From the NCBI RefSeq assembly GCF_026790145.1, contig NZ_JALAMS010000037.1, positions 1 to 12,547 on the forward strand: a stretch of 12,547 nucleotides of DNA, written 5' to 3'. This document shows positions 1 through 6,493 of the stretch, piece after piece (the first letter of the stretch is position 1; each line of letters starts with the position of its first letter). The translations under genes were made by a program, and so were the position numbers. The notes beneath the pieces were generated by a model. The model was given only the letters and a program-made list of their open reading frames with translations. It was not told where the DNA came from and searched no databases. Source of the DNA: Bacillus_I endophytica_A (GTDB taxonomy: Bacteria; Bacillota; Bacilli; Bacillales; Bacillaceae_H).

Positions 1-770
1 TCCTACAGTTTCTTGAATCATATCAACAACAGAACCTAATGTGATTAAAATCACAGGAAAAATTGCTGTGAATATACTGATTCCAAACCCTGGGGTTTTA
101 TCCAATGCAAACGTTTTTTGTGCACCTATTGATACAACTTCTCGGTTTGTATGGAACATACCGGGAGATAATTTCTCGATAACTCTTGGATACCATATAC
201 CAGCTATAATAACCGTTGGAATGGCAATAATAATACCTACAATTAAAACCATCCCAATATCTGCTCCATATTCAGAAGCAACGGCTGTTGCACCTGGATG
301 TGGTGGAAGAAAAGAATGCGTTACTAATAAAGTTGCACTCATAGGAAGTCCTAATTTGATAATTGATATGTTTAATTCTTTTGCAATGGTAAATACAATA
401 GGAATTAAAAGGACAAAAGCGACTTCATAAAATAATGTGATACCTATAATGAATGAAGCAAATACGACTGCCCACTGTATCTTTTTTTCACCAAATTTGT
501 TAAGTAACGTCATGGCTATGCGGTGGGATCCACCTGCGTCTGCAAGTAATCTTCCAAGCATGGCACCAAGTCCAAAAATGAGACCTATATGGCCAAGCGT
601 ACCTCCTANNNNNNNNNNNNNNNNNNNNNNNNNNNNNNNNNNNNNNNNNNNNNNNNNNNNNNNNNNNNNNNNNNNGATACAATAATTAATGAAACAAATG
701 TGTTTAATCTCAACACCATTATCAAAATAAGTAGTAATATTACCCCAATAGCTGTAAACAATAATGGCAT
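1..770 (-). CDS. GntP-family gluconate-type permease, partial and interrupted by assembly gap
   Basis: Reading the minus strand from the ATG at 770 (GGAGG 8 nt upstream) gives MPLLFTAIGV and a first hydrophobic segment up to the N run. After the gap, frame from 606 gives GGTLGHIGLIFGLGAMLGRL, then DAGGSHRIA, KFGEKKIQWAVVFASF, LFYEVAFVLLIPIVFTIA, LLVTHSFLPPHPGATAVA and GADIGMVL. These are hallmark stretches of the GntP gluconate/H+ symporter family, including the THxFLPPHPG segment. The two sides of the gap are out of frame if the gap is taken as exactly 67 nt; family spacing as I remember it would fit 65 nt, so a wrong gap length is more likely than a frameshift. The C-terminal half lies outside the window. 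It probably imports a sugar acid for the transketolase/SDR operon upstream. Family call is firm; substrate is not known. Confidence 0.9.
609..675. other. Assembly gap (67 N)
   Basis: Run of N inside the N-terminal region of the GntP-family permease. The flanking coding segments are in different frames across it, so the stated length is probably only an estimate. Confidence 0.97.
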
Positions 771-842
771 AGTAATCCTCCAACATAATAATTTTAATTC
801 TATAGAACAATACACAGGGTATTTTATTTACATAAATAAGAT

Positions 843-873
843 GAGTCTGACCCTTTGGTTTTGAGTCAGACTC
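843..873 (-). terminator. Hairpin between SDR gene and gntP-like gene, weak terminator or attenuator
   Basis: GAGTCTGAC (843-851) pairs perfectly with GTCAGACTC (865-873) around a 13-nt loop. On the minus strand it is followed by only a moderately T-rich tract (ATCTTATTT), so partial termination with read-through into the permease gene is plausible. A 16-bp palindrome, TTATTTA-CA-TAAATAA, sits directly beyond it at 824-839. Confidence 0.5.
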
Positions 874-892
874 AATCCATCTATCCTAGGTA

Positions 893-1651
893 TTAATCCA
901 TATGTGACCCACCGTTGATATCAATTTCTTCACCCGTAATGTACGATGCTTCTTCTGAAGCTAGGAAAGCAATAGTTGATGCAATCTCTTCCGTTTCTCC
1001 TGGTCTACCCATTGGTATTCCAGCAATCACATTATCAGCATCTTCTTTAGGAAGCGACTTCCAAATCTCAGTATTTACAAGGCCTGGAGCCACACAATTC
1101 ACTGTAATTCCTTCTACTGCAACTTCACGAGCAAGGTTCTTAGAGAATCCTAAAACAGCAGCCTTAGATGCAGAATAGTGTGCTCCACCAAAGACTCCTC
1201 CTCCTCTTTTTGCAGATACAGAGGAAAGGCTTACAATCCTACCGAATTTTTGTTTTTTCATTGGTTCTAATACGGCTTGAGTACATAAGAATAACCCAAA
1301 CATATTTACGTTAAAGACTTTAGTCATATCTTCCACTGTCATATCTTCCACTGTCACTTTTTGTGAAATTCCTGCATTATTAACGAGGATATCAATACGT
1401 CCATATTCATTTAAAACGGTTTCAACCATAGCGTCAACTGATTCTTTACTTATTACATTTAGTTCTACTCCTAATGCTTTTCCACCCGCATTTTGAATTG
1501 TTTGAACAGTATCTTGAATCCCATCGGCATTTAAATCAGCTACTACAACAGCTGCTCCTTGTTTTGCTAGTGTTAAGGCAATTGTACGTCCAATTCCTTT
1601 TTTTGATCCACTTCCTGTAACGATTGCTACTCTATCTTTTAATTCAAACAT
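893..1651 (-). CDS. SDR-family NAD(P)-dependent oxidoreductase
   Basis: Classical short-chain dehydrogenase of 252 residues, the usual family size. Visible motifs: nucleotide-binding TGSGSKKGIG at 12-21, DL at 39-40 after the second strand, NNAG at 91-94, structural NVN near 114-116, catalytic serine in SLSS at 141-144, YSASK at 159-163 (Tyr159, Lys163) and PG at 189-190. The Asp39 after the second strand suggests NAD(H) preference by family rule. ATG at 1651 is preceded by GAGGAG 11 nt upstream. It lies 49 nt after the transketolase C-subunit gene and before a GntP-type permease, so it probably oxidises or reduces a sugar, polyol or sugar acid in that pathway (gluconate 5-dehydrogenase-like and sorbitol-phosphate dehydrogenase-like enzymes belong to this family). 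The residues VEDMT occur twice in tandem through a 15-bp DNA duplication. Exact substrate is unknown. Confidence 0.93.
   Translation of the reverse strand: MFELKDRVAIVTGSGSKKGIGRTIALTLAKQGAAVVVADLNADGIQDTVQTIQNAGGKALGVELNVISKESVDAMVETVLNEYGRIDILVNNAGISQKVTVEDMTVEDMTKVFNVNMFGLFLCTQAVLEPMKKQKFGRIVSLSSVSAKRGGGVFGGAHYSASKAAVLGFSKNLAREVAVEGITVNCVAPGLVNTEIWKSLPKEDADNVIAGIPMGRPGETEEIASTIAFLASEEASYITGEEIDINGGSHMD
1323..1356. repeat. 15-bp perfect tandem duplication inside the SDR gene
   Basis: CATATCTTCCACTGT at 1325-1339 is repeated without any change at 1340-1354, and the identity runs on for a few bases on each side. It adds exactly five codons (VEDMT twice, residues 101-110), so the frame is kept. 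Confidence 0.95.
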
Positions 1652-1700
1652 ATCTTTATTCGCTCCTCAGGTTAAAATTTCTAAGATTATTTTCGTTTTT

Positions 1701-2648
1701 TTAAAGCATTTCATTTGCAGTACGAACAATATTTTCAACAGTGATTCCGTTAAGTTCCAACAGTTTTTCATATGGAGCAGATTGACCGAACTGATCTTGA
1801 ACGCCAATTCTCTTTACCTTACCTTTGCCTTCTTCAGCAACTACCTCAGATACAGCGCTTCCAAGTCCATTTAAAATATTGTGGTCTTCCACTGTAATAA
1901 TTCGTCCTACTTCTAAACATTCTACTACAGCTTCTCTATCAATTGGCTTAATTGTATGAATATCCAGTAGTTTTACAGAAATACCTTTTTTCTCTAATTT
2001 TTTTGTTGCTTCTAAAGCGAGATGCACGGTATCCCCATTTGCAATAATGGCTATATCCTTTCCATCCTTTAATTGTTTTGCTTTACCAATTGTAAACTCT
2101 TCCGTTTCATCGTAAAGCATTGGAACTTTATCCCTTGTGAATCGTAAATATACAGGTCCGTTTATCTTCGCAGCTTGCTCTACTAATTTTCTAGTAGATT
2201 GGTAGTCGGCTCCCATAATAACTGTCATATTTGGGATACTTCTTAAAACGCCCATATCTTCAATGGCTTGGTGACTTCCTCCATCATTAGCAGGAGTTAG
2301 TCCTCCATGGGAACAAGCAATTTTAACGTTCAAGTTTGGATAACAAACTTCTTGTCTAATTTGTTCAGCCATTCTTAATGAACCAAATACAGCGTAAGTG
2401 CTTACAAAAGGAATCTTACCAGTTGTTGCAAGCCCTGCAGCTAAACCTGCAGCATTTTGCTCGGCAATTCCAACATTAATGTGCTGATCAGGTAATTCCT
2501 TTATAAAATTGCTTGTTTTACATGATTTTGCAATATCAACATCAATTACATAAATGTCCTTGTTTTCTTTACCTAATCTTACGATTTCATCACCAAAGGC
2601 TTCTCTTGTAGCTTTTTTTGTTGTTAGAGTTTTTTCCATGATACTCAT
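1701..2648 (-). CDS. Split transketolase, C-terminal subunit
   Basis: 315 residues covering the pyrimidine-binding and C-terminal domains of a transketolase. Seen: NVGIAEQNAAGLAAGLA near 58-74, with Glu63 as the TPP-activating glutamate; SHGGLTPANDGGSHQAIED around 113-131; LRFTRDKVP as a substrate phosphate-binding-type stretch; and a C-domain with VEDHNILNGLGSAVSEVVAE. Transketolases transfer a C2 ketol unit between sugar phosphates, and split forms work as alpha2beta2-like pairs of N and C subunits. The start ATG at 2648 shares one base with the TAA of the N-subunit gene (TAATG) and has GGAGG 9 nt upstream, so the two are translationally coupled. A second ATG at 2639 is a less likely start. 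Split transketolases often serve dedicated sugar catabolism rather than the central pentose phosphate pathway; the genomic setting fits that. Confidence 0.95.
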   Translation of the reverse strand: MSIMEKTLTTKKATREAFGDEIVRLGKENKDIYVIDVDIAKSCKTSNFIKELPDQHINVGIAEQNAAGLAAGLATTGKIPFVSTYAVFGSLRMAEQIRQEVCYPNLNVKIACSHGGLTPANDGGSHQAIEDMGVLRSIPNMTVIMGADYQSTRKLVEQAAKINGPVYLRFTRDKVPMLYDETEEFTIGKAKQLKDGKDIAIIANGDTVHLALEATKKLEKKGISVKLLDIHTIKPIDREAVVECLEVGRIITVEDHNILNGLGSAVSEVVAEEGKGKVKRIGVQDQFGQSAPYEKLLELNGITVENIVRTANEML

Positions 2649-3481
2649 TATTTTAAACCTCCTGCAAGTTCTTCCATAGCTTGTTGATACTCTTCATCAT
2701 TAGGAGCAACTCCATGCCATTCAGCGATATCCTCCATATAAGAAACGCCTTTTCCTTTCACAGTATCAAGTACAATACATTTCGGCTTTCCATTTTTTAA
2801 TTCTCTAATTTCATCTAATGTTTCAACAATGTCTTCCATTGAATGTCCATTAATTCTCTTGGTTTCAAAACCGAAGGCTTCAAATTTCTTCTCTACGTCT
2901 TGAAGTGGCATAATCTCGTCACAGAAGCCATCAATTTGAAGACGGTTATTGTCTACAAAGACAACTAAATTATCCAATTGATACTTTACTGCAGTCTGAG
3001 CAGCTTCCCAAATTTGTCCTTCTTGACATTCTCCATCTCCTACTAACGAGAACACTCGGTAATCCTTCTTATCTCTTTTACCTGCGATTGCCATACCTAC
3101 GCCGCATGATAATCCTTGTCCTAGAGAACCTGTTGAAATATCAATTCCCGGACATTTTTTCATATCTGGATGTCCTTGGAAAGGAGAACCATATTCTCTC
3201 AGTGTATAAATCGTTTCATATGGGACATATCCTAATAGAGCTAATGCAGAATATTGGATTGGGCAAACATGCCCTTTTGAAAGGACAAATCTATCTCGAT
3301 CTTCATAGTTAGGATTTTTAGGGTCAATGTTCATCTCTTTAAAATATAGCGCTGTCATAATATCAGCTGCAGAGAGTGAACCTCCTGGATGACCAGATTG
3401 TGCTTTGTGAATCATTGTTAAAGCAGTTTGTCTCATTTCAATTGCTTTTTCTTTTAATTCCTCAATACTTATGTTTTTCAT
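2648..3481 (-). CDS. Split transketolase, N-terminal (TPP-binding) subunit
   Basis: 277 residues, matching the N-terminal TPP-binding half of transketolase. Motifs: SGHPGGSLSAADIM at 29-42, RFVLSKGH at 64-71, STGSLGQGLSCGVGMAIAGK near 116-135, and the TPP/metal motif GDG (148-150) ending at NN (178-179). The start is placed at the ATG at 3481, because GAGG lies 8 nt before it; the upstream GTG at 3490 overlaps that ribosome binding site and would leave no Shine-Dalgarno. It is the first gene of the minus-strand operon and is expressed from the promoter with GntR-like boxes at 3521-3602. It needs the adjacent C subunit to be active. Known split pairs act on fructose-6-phosphate-like or branched sugar phosphates; which one applies here cannot be decided. 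Confidence 0.95.
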   Translation of the reverse strand: MKNISIEELKEKAIEMRQTALTMIHKAQSGHPGGSLSAADIMTALYFKEMNIDPKNPNYEDRDRFVLSKGHVCPIQYSALALLGYVPYETIYTLREYGSPFQGHPDMKKCPGIDISTGSLGQGLSCGVGMAIAGKRDKKDYRVFSLVGDGECQEGQIWEAAQTAVKYQLDNLVVFVDNNRLQIDGFCDEIMPLQDVEKKFEAFGFETKRINGHSMEDIVETLDEIRELKNGKPKCIVLDTVKGKGVSYMEDIAEWHGVAPNDEEYQQAMEELAGGLK

Positions 3482-3520
3482 TTCTGTCACCTCAATTAAG
3501 ACTTATAAAAAGGAAATGAT

Positions 3521-3550
3521 TTGTAGACTTATATACTTGTCTACTAAGTT
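3521..3550. promoter_or_regulatory. GntR/FadR-like operator, promoter-proximal downstream copy
   Basis: ACTTGTCTACTAAGT at 3535-3549 is an exact copy of a box at 3584-3598. Its core TTGT-CT-ACTA fits the loose FadR-subfamily pattern (TnGT, short spacer, ACnA), and with flanks it resembles the Bacillus subtilis GntR operator (ATACTTGT then ACAAGTAT). TTGTAGACTT at 3521-3530 is a weaker related box; GTAGAC (3523-3528) and GTCTAC (3539-3544) form an inverted repeat. It lies just downstream of the expected start site. Confidence 0.55.
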
Positions 3551-3563
3551 GTTCCATGACCCT

Positions 3564-3592
3564 AGTATACACTCCTTATTTCAACTTGTCTA
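3564..3592 (-). promoter_or_regulatory. Sigma-A-type promoter of the transketolase operon
   Basis: On the minus strand TAGACA (3592-3587) and TATACT (3569-3564) are separated by exactly 17 nt. Transcription should begin near 3557, about 75 nt before the start codon. The -35 box lies inside the second operator-like box. Confidence 0.7.
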
Positions 3593-3602
3593 CTAAGTAT
3601 AT
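3582..3602. promoter_or_regulatory. GntR/FadR-like operator overlapping the -35 box
   Basis: Second copy of ACTTGTCTACTAAGT (3584-3598), continuing to AAGTATAT. It covers the -35 hexamer of the minus-strand promoter. The two copies are 49 bp apart, spanning the promoter, a layout expected for a repressor. No regulator gene is present in the window. Confidence 0.55.
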
Positions 3603-3635
3603 AAGTTTTTTTATAAATTTTATGAATATTTTATT

Positions 3636-3671
3636 TATAGGAAGGAAATGAATCCTATATTTTTTCTCTTT
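3636..3671 (+). promoter_or_regulatory. Possible leader hairpin with T-tract upstream of the GH1 gene
   Basis: TATAGGA (3636-3642) pairs with TCCTATA (3653-3659) over a 10-nt loop, followed by TTTTTTCTCTTTTTTTC. It could be a leader terminator of the phospho-glucosidase mRNA. A 16-bp perfect palindrome, TTTCTATATATAGAAA, follows at 3673-3688. I do not see a LicT-type antiterminator sequence, a clear cre site, or a convincing plus-strand promoter here, so the role is uncertain. Confidence 0.3.
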
Positions 3672-3800
3672 TTTTCTATATATAGAAATAGAGTTACCTT
3701 TAGTTTGTAGCCTTTATCTTTATTTTTAGAGTAATGAATTTAATAAATTTACACAAAAACCAAATAATAAGGATGGAATATACTTGTGGAGGTAATTAAC

Positions 3801-5237
3801 ATGAAAAAATATCGGTTCCCTGAAGAATTTTTATGGGGTGGAGCAACTGCAGCTAATCAAATAGAAGGCGGGTATAATGAAGGAAATAAAGGACTCAATA
3901 TTGCCGATGTTCTTCCAGGTGGAAAAGAGCGCTATAAAATATTAATGAATCCAGGTTTCGATTTTGAAATCCATCGTGATCAATATTACTATCCAAATCA
4001 TGAAGCGATTGATTTTTATCATCGGTATAAAGAGGATATTGCGTTGTTCGCGGAAATGGGTTTCAAGTCATTCCGTATGTCGATTGCCTGGACACGAATT
4101 TTTTCGCATGGTGATGAACTAGAAGCTAATGAAGAAGGATTAGCTTTTTATGATCGTATTTTCGACGAGTTACATAAACATGGGATTGAACCAGTCGTAA
4201 CGATTTCTCATTATGAAATGCCACTTCATTTAGTAAAAGAATATGGAGGTTGGAGAAACCGTCAAGTAGTAACGTTCTTTGAAAGATATGTAAAAGTAAT
4301 TTTCAATCGTTATAAAAATAAAGTAAAGTATTGGATGACGTTTAATGAAATCAATAGTGGCTTGGTTATGCCGATTCAAGGTCTTGGCTTTTCAATTGAA
4401 AAAGAAGAGGACAAATACCAGCCTACCTTCCAAGCATATCATCATCAATTTGTTGCAAGCGCTATTGCGGTCAAAGCGTGTCATGAGATTATTCCTAACT
4501 CAAAAATAGGCTGTATGATTCTCTTTGCACCTGTATATGCCTTTGATTGTAATCCAGAAAATGTGATGTATGCCCTTCAAGAGGAACAGCTTTTCAATTA
4601 CTATTGTGCAGATGTTCAAGTACGGGGAGAGTATCCACCTTTCATGAAGAGATACTTTAAGGAACATAATATTGAATTGGAAATGCACGATGGTGATTTG
4701 GATATAATAAAGGAAGGCACTGTTGATTATATTGGCTTTAGCTACTATATGTCACGTACTGAGAAGAAAATGAAAACAGATGAGGAAGCTTCACAAGGGA
4801 ATATTATTGGCGGCATAAGAAATCCGTTCTTAAAAGCAAGTGACTGGGGGTGGGAAATTGACCCAGAAGGATTACGCATTAGCTTAAACAAATTATATGA
4901 TCGCTATAAAAAGCCCCTATTTGTTGTAGAAAATGGGTTAGGAGCCTATGACAATATAGAAGAAGACGGCACGATAAATGATCATTATCGAATTGACTAC
5001 CTTCGTGAGCATATAAAAGCAATGGGAGAAGCTATCGAAGATGGAGTTGAATTAATGGGTTATACGAGCTGGGGCTGTATTGATATGGTCAGTATGTCCA
5101 CAGGTGAGTTCTCGAAACGCTATGGTTTTATTTATGTTGATAAACATGACGACGGTAGTGGGACGTTAGAACGGAAAAAGAAAAAGTCCTTTTTCTGGTA
5201 TAAAGATGTTATTACAACTAATGGGGACAAGCTATAA
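3801..5237 (+). CDS. GH1 6-phospho-beta-glucosidase
   Basis: 478 residues, the usual length for phospho-beta-glucosidases of glycoside hydrolase family 1, which hydrolyse PTS-imported phosphorylated beta-glucosides (cellobiose, arbutin, salicin type) in the cytoplasm. Seen: N-terminal FLWGGATAANQIEGGY (10-25), acid/base Glu183 in MTFNEIN, nucleophile Glu377 in FVVENGLGAYD, SWGCIDMVS, and the phosphate-recognition loop SMSTGEFSKRYGF (Ser431, Lys439, Tyr441), typical of enzymes acting on 6-phosphorylated substrates. Start ATG at 3801 has GGAGG 8 nt upstream; the in-frame GTG at 3786 precedes that Shine-Dalgarno and is rejected. It is a single gene with its own terminator, divergent from the transketolase operon. 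No PTS permease gene is adjacent. Orthology to a particular B. subtilis enzyme (BglA, BglH, BglC) is not assigned. Confidence 0.95.
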   Translation: MKKYRFPEEFLWGGATAANQIEGGYNEGNKGLNIADVLPGGKERYKILMNPGFDFEIHRDQYYYPNHEAIDFYHRYKEDIALFAEMGFKSFRMSIAWTRIFSHGDELEANEEGLAFYDRIFDELHKHGIEPVVTISHYEMPLHLVKEYGGWRNRQVVTFFERYVKVIFNRYKNKVKYWMTFNEINSGLVMPIQGLGFSIEKEEDKYQPTFQAYHHQFVASAIAVKACHEIIPNSKIGCMILFAPVYAFDCNPENVMYALQEEQLFNYYCADVQVRGEYPPFMKRYFKEHNIELEMHDGDLDIIKEGTVDYIGFSYYMSRTEKKMKTDEEASQGNIIGGIRNPFLKASDWGWEIDPEGLRISLNKLYDRYKKPLFVVENGLGAYDNIEEDGTINDHYRIDYLREHIKAMGEAIEDGVELMGYTSWGCIDMVSMSTGEFSKRYGFIYVDKHDDGSGTLERKKKKSFFWYKDVITTNGDKL

Positions 5238-5260
5238 ATATCAGTTGACTTTATTATTCA

Positions 5261-5283
5261 GGGCTACTACGGTAGCTCTTTTT
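5261..5283 (+). terminator. Intrinsic terminator of the GH1 gene
   Basis: GGGCTAC (5261-5267) pairs with GTAGCTC (5272-5278, one G-U pair) around loop TACG, then five T. It lies 23 nt after the stop codon. Confidence 0.85.
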
Positions 5284-5383
5284 GAATTAGAAAAAAAGAT
5301 GATAAGAAATGTACTTAATGATTTGTTGTTCCCCGTATAAAATGCTATTGCAAGCTTTTAATAAATATTCCTCCCCTAAAAAC

Positions 5384-5407
5384 AAAAAACCCTCTATAAA
5401 AGAAGGG
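5384..5407 (-). terminator. Short terminator of the DUF1284 gene
   Basis: On the minus strand CCCTT pairs with GAGGG around a short A/T-rich loop and is followed by TTTTTTGTTTTT. It begins directly after the stop codon. The stem is short, so confidence is moderate. Confidence 0.55.
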
Positions 5408-5408
5408 C

Positions 5409-5825
5409 TTATTTAACTTCCCTTAAGCCCTTCCCTTCAAGCATTTCTTGAATGCCTTGTTCACAAACCCCATAAGAACGCCAAGAGCAATTTTTACAGA
5501 TGTCTTGAACATCAAAGGGATTGATATGCTTTCGAATACGAGATTCAATATCCTCCCATTTCAAAATTTGTCCGATTTCAAGCTTCATCTTCTTTAAAAC
5601 TTCAGCATCTCTTTTGTAGATGGTTTCATTTTGGCAATGATATTCACCTGAGTTAGGATATTTCTCACACAAGTGATCAGGACCCATTACAAGCTTAATC
5701 CTTGTCTGAGGTTGATCTCTTAAGGTTTGATGCAACTTTGTCATATTTTCTACATATTCTGGAGAATACCCCATTCCCCGATAGCCAAGAAGGCAAAAAA
5801 GATGATGGCCTCGCAGTTTATACAT
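5409..5825 (-). CDS. DUF1284 cysteine-rich protein
   Basis: 138 residues. The start LRGHHLFCLLGYRGMGYS (4-21) and the C-terminal CKNCSWRSYGVCEQG cluster match the DUF1284 family as I know it. Cysteines and histidines suited to metal or Fe-S binding: His7, His8, Cys11, DHLC, YHC, then CxxCxW...C near the end. The family is found in archaea and Firmicutes, and a metal-binding or Fe-S role has been proposed but not shown. ATG at 5825 is preceded by GTGGGGTG, 5 nt away. It is a single gene, convergent with the GH1 gene. Function is unknown. Confidence 0.85.
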   Translation of the reverse strand: MYKLRGHHLFCLLGYRGMGYSPEYVENMTKLHQTLRDQPQTRIKLVMGPDHLCEKYPNSGEYHCQNETIYKRDAEVLKKMKLEIGQILKWEDIESRIRKHINPFDVQDICKNCSWRSYGVCEQGIQEMLEGKGLREVK

Positions 5826-5861
5826 ATTTCACCCCACTTCAACAGAATCTATCACTCTTAT

Positions 5862-5927
5862 GTTAACATAAAAATATTATTAGTTAACTTTTATGTTCAT
5901 TATAGTATATTTGTAGGCTGACTAAAA
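5862..5927 (-). promoter_or_regulatory. Putative DUF1284 promoter with GTTAAC dyad operator
   Basis: A perfect TATAAT -10 box lies on the minus strand at 5904-5899, with a weak -35 (TTTTAG) 17 nt upstream. Directly at the expected start site are GTTAAC (5883-5888) and GTTAAC (5862-5867), separated by 15 bp. AACATAAAA (5865-5873) and TTTTATGTT (5889-5897) also form an inverted repeat. The GTTAAC-N15-GTTAAC layout resembles Firmicute BirA (biotin) operators, but the flanking bases fit only partly. Confidence 0.45.
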
Positions 5928-5931
5928 ATGA

Positions 5932-6239
5932 ATCCACTTCAAACTTCTTATACATAGAGATTAGACATTACATGTATGAAGATCAATTATTCTATATCTG
6001 GTTAAGAGAAAACGAGATGGGAATGGTTTAATAGAAAATCTAAATCCTAACAAAATATAATATATACTTCAGTATTACTTCTTATCTTGTCTATAAATAT
6101 TGCTTGTATATTTTGAATCCTCTAGATTTTTATTTCTTATAGGACAAATTATGTTAAGGGAAAAGTAAATACTTTTTATGATGAAGTTAATTTAGGAGAG
6201 ATAACCAAATAGGTAAGCAGGGATTGAGGAATTTTTCAT
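5932..6239. other. AT-rich intergenic stretch without a supported gene
   Basis: About 300 bp between the DUF1284 promoter and the small-ORF terminator. Only short open stretches without ribosome binding sites are seen (for example MYEDQLFYIW from about 5971, stopping after 19 codons, and an unstarted run ending NLGEITK near 6210). These could be remains of decayed genes, but nothing supports that firmly. Confidence 0.5.
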
Positions 6240-6280
6240 AAAAAAAACCGATTCTCATTTTTATCTTTTGGAATCGGTTT
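6240..6280 (-). terminator. Strong terminator of the small-ORF unit
   Basis: AAACCGATTC (6245-6254) pairs perfectly with GAATCGGTTT (6271-6280) over a 16-nt loop. On the minus strand it is followed by a run of T (8 T in total, some within the stem). It ends the transcript with the two small ORFs; the second ORF finishes inside the loop. Confidence 0.85.
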
Positions 6281-6314
6281 GTGGATCAGTTTGACATTCA
6301 ATATAGATTTTCAA
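6261..6314 (-). CDS. Candidate 17-residue peptide ORF (second of pair)
   Basis: TTG start at 6314 with a full AAGGAGG 7 nt upstream, giving a 17-codon ORF that starts MKIYIECQTD and ends TDSKR, with TAA at 6261. It starts 12 nt after the stop of the 32-codon ORF. Its last codons lie in the terminator stem and loop. It contains one cysteine, no signal sequence and no recognised family. The good Shine-Dalgarno favours translation, but it could also be a leader-type or chance ORF. Confidence 0.4.
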   Translation of the reverse strand: MKIYIECQTDPQTDSKR

Positions 6315-6326
6315 TTAAAATCCTCC

Positions 6327-6425
6327 TTACTTGACTTTTGTTTTTAAAATTGCATTTCCGTAATTATCCATTGATTTACCATATACTTCTCTTACGTTAG
6401 AAACTAATTCAACTATTTTTTTCAT
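6327..6425 (-). CDS. Candidate 32-residue peptide gene (first of pair)
   Basis: ATG at 6425 with GGGAGG 8 nt upstream. The 32-codon product begins MKKIVELVSNVREVYG and ends NAILKTKVK; it is basic (predominantly Lys/Arg), with a possible amphipathic N-terminal helix and no clear signal peptide, GG leader, cysteine or tryptophan. I recognise no family: it is not a ComX, AgrD, Phr or pediocin-type sequence by eye. It is supported as a real transcript unit by a plausible promoter at 6458-6487, a perfect direct repeat just upstream, and a strong terminator behind the following 17-codon ORF. Function is unknown; a signalling, regulatory or secreted peptide is possible. Confidence 0.6.
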   Translation of the reverse strand: MKKIVELVSNVREVYGKSMDNYGNAILKTKVK

Positions 6426-6457
6426 TTTATTTTCCTCCCTTATGATTTGTTGTTCTC

Positions 6458-6487
6458 ATTATGTCATGTTTGGTCTTATTCAGGCAA
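6458..6487 (-). promoter_or_regulatory. Putative sigma-A promoter of the small-peptide unit
   Basis: On the minus strand TTGCCT (6487-6482) and CATAAT (6463-6458) are separated by 18 nt. Transcription would begin near 6451, about 25 nt before the 32-codon ORF. The suboptimal boxes suit an activator-dependent promoter. Confidence 0.5.
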
Positions 6488-6493
6488 AGTCAC

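Noticed and set aside
41..430. Plus-strand open frame of 129 codons
   Set aside because: It is the antisense shadow of the GntP-family permease, whose minus-strand translation has clear family motifs.
915..1178. Plus-strand open frame of 87 codons
   Set aside because: Antisense shadow of the SDR gene; no ribosome binding site and no recognisable protein.
3482..3490. GTG start for the transketolase N-subunit
   Set aside because: It overlaps the GAGG Shine-Dalgarno that serves the ATG at 3481.
3521..3602. Repeated boxes read as a CRISPR-like or mobile-element end
   Set aside because: Only two exact 15-bp copies, placed over a promoter; no array, no transposase and no target-site duplication.
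5971..6030. Possible remnant peptide MYEDQLFYIW on the plus strand
   Set aside because: Only 19 codons without Shine-Dalgarno; similarity to a real family could not be supported by eye.
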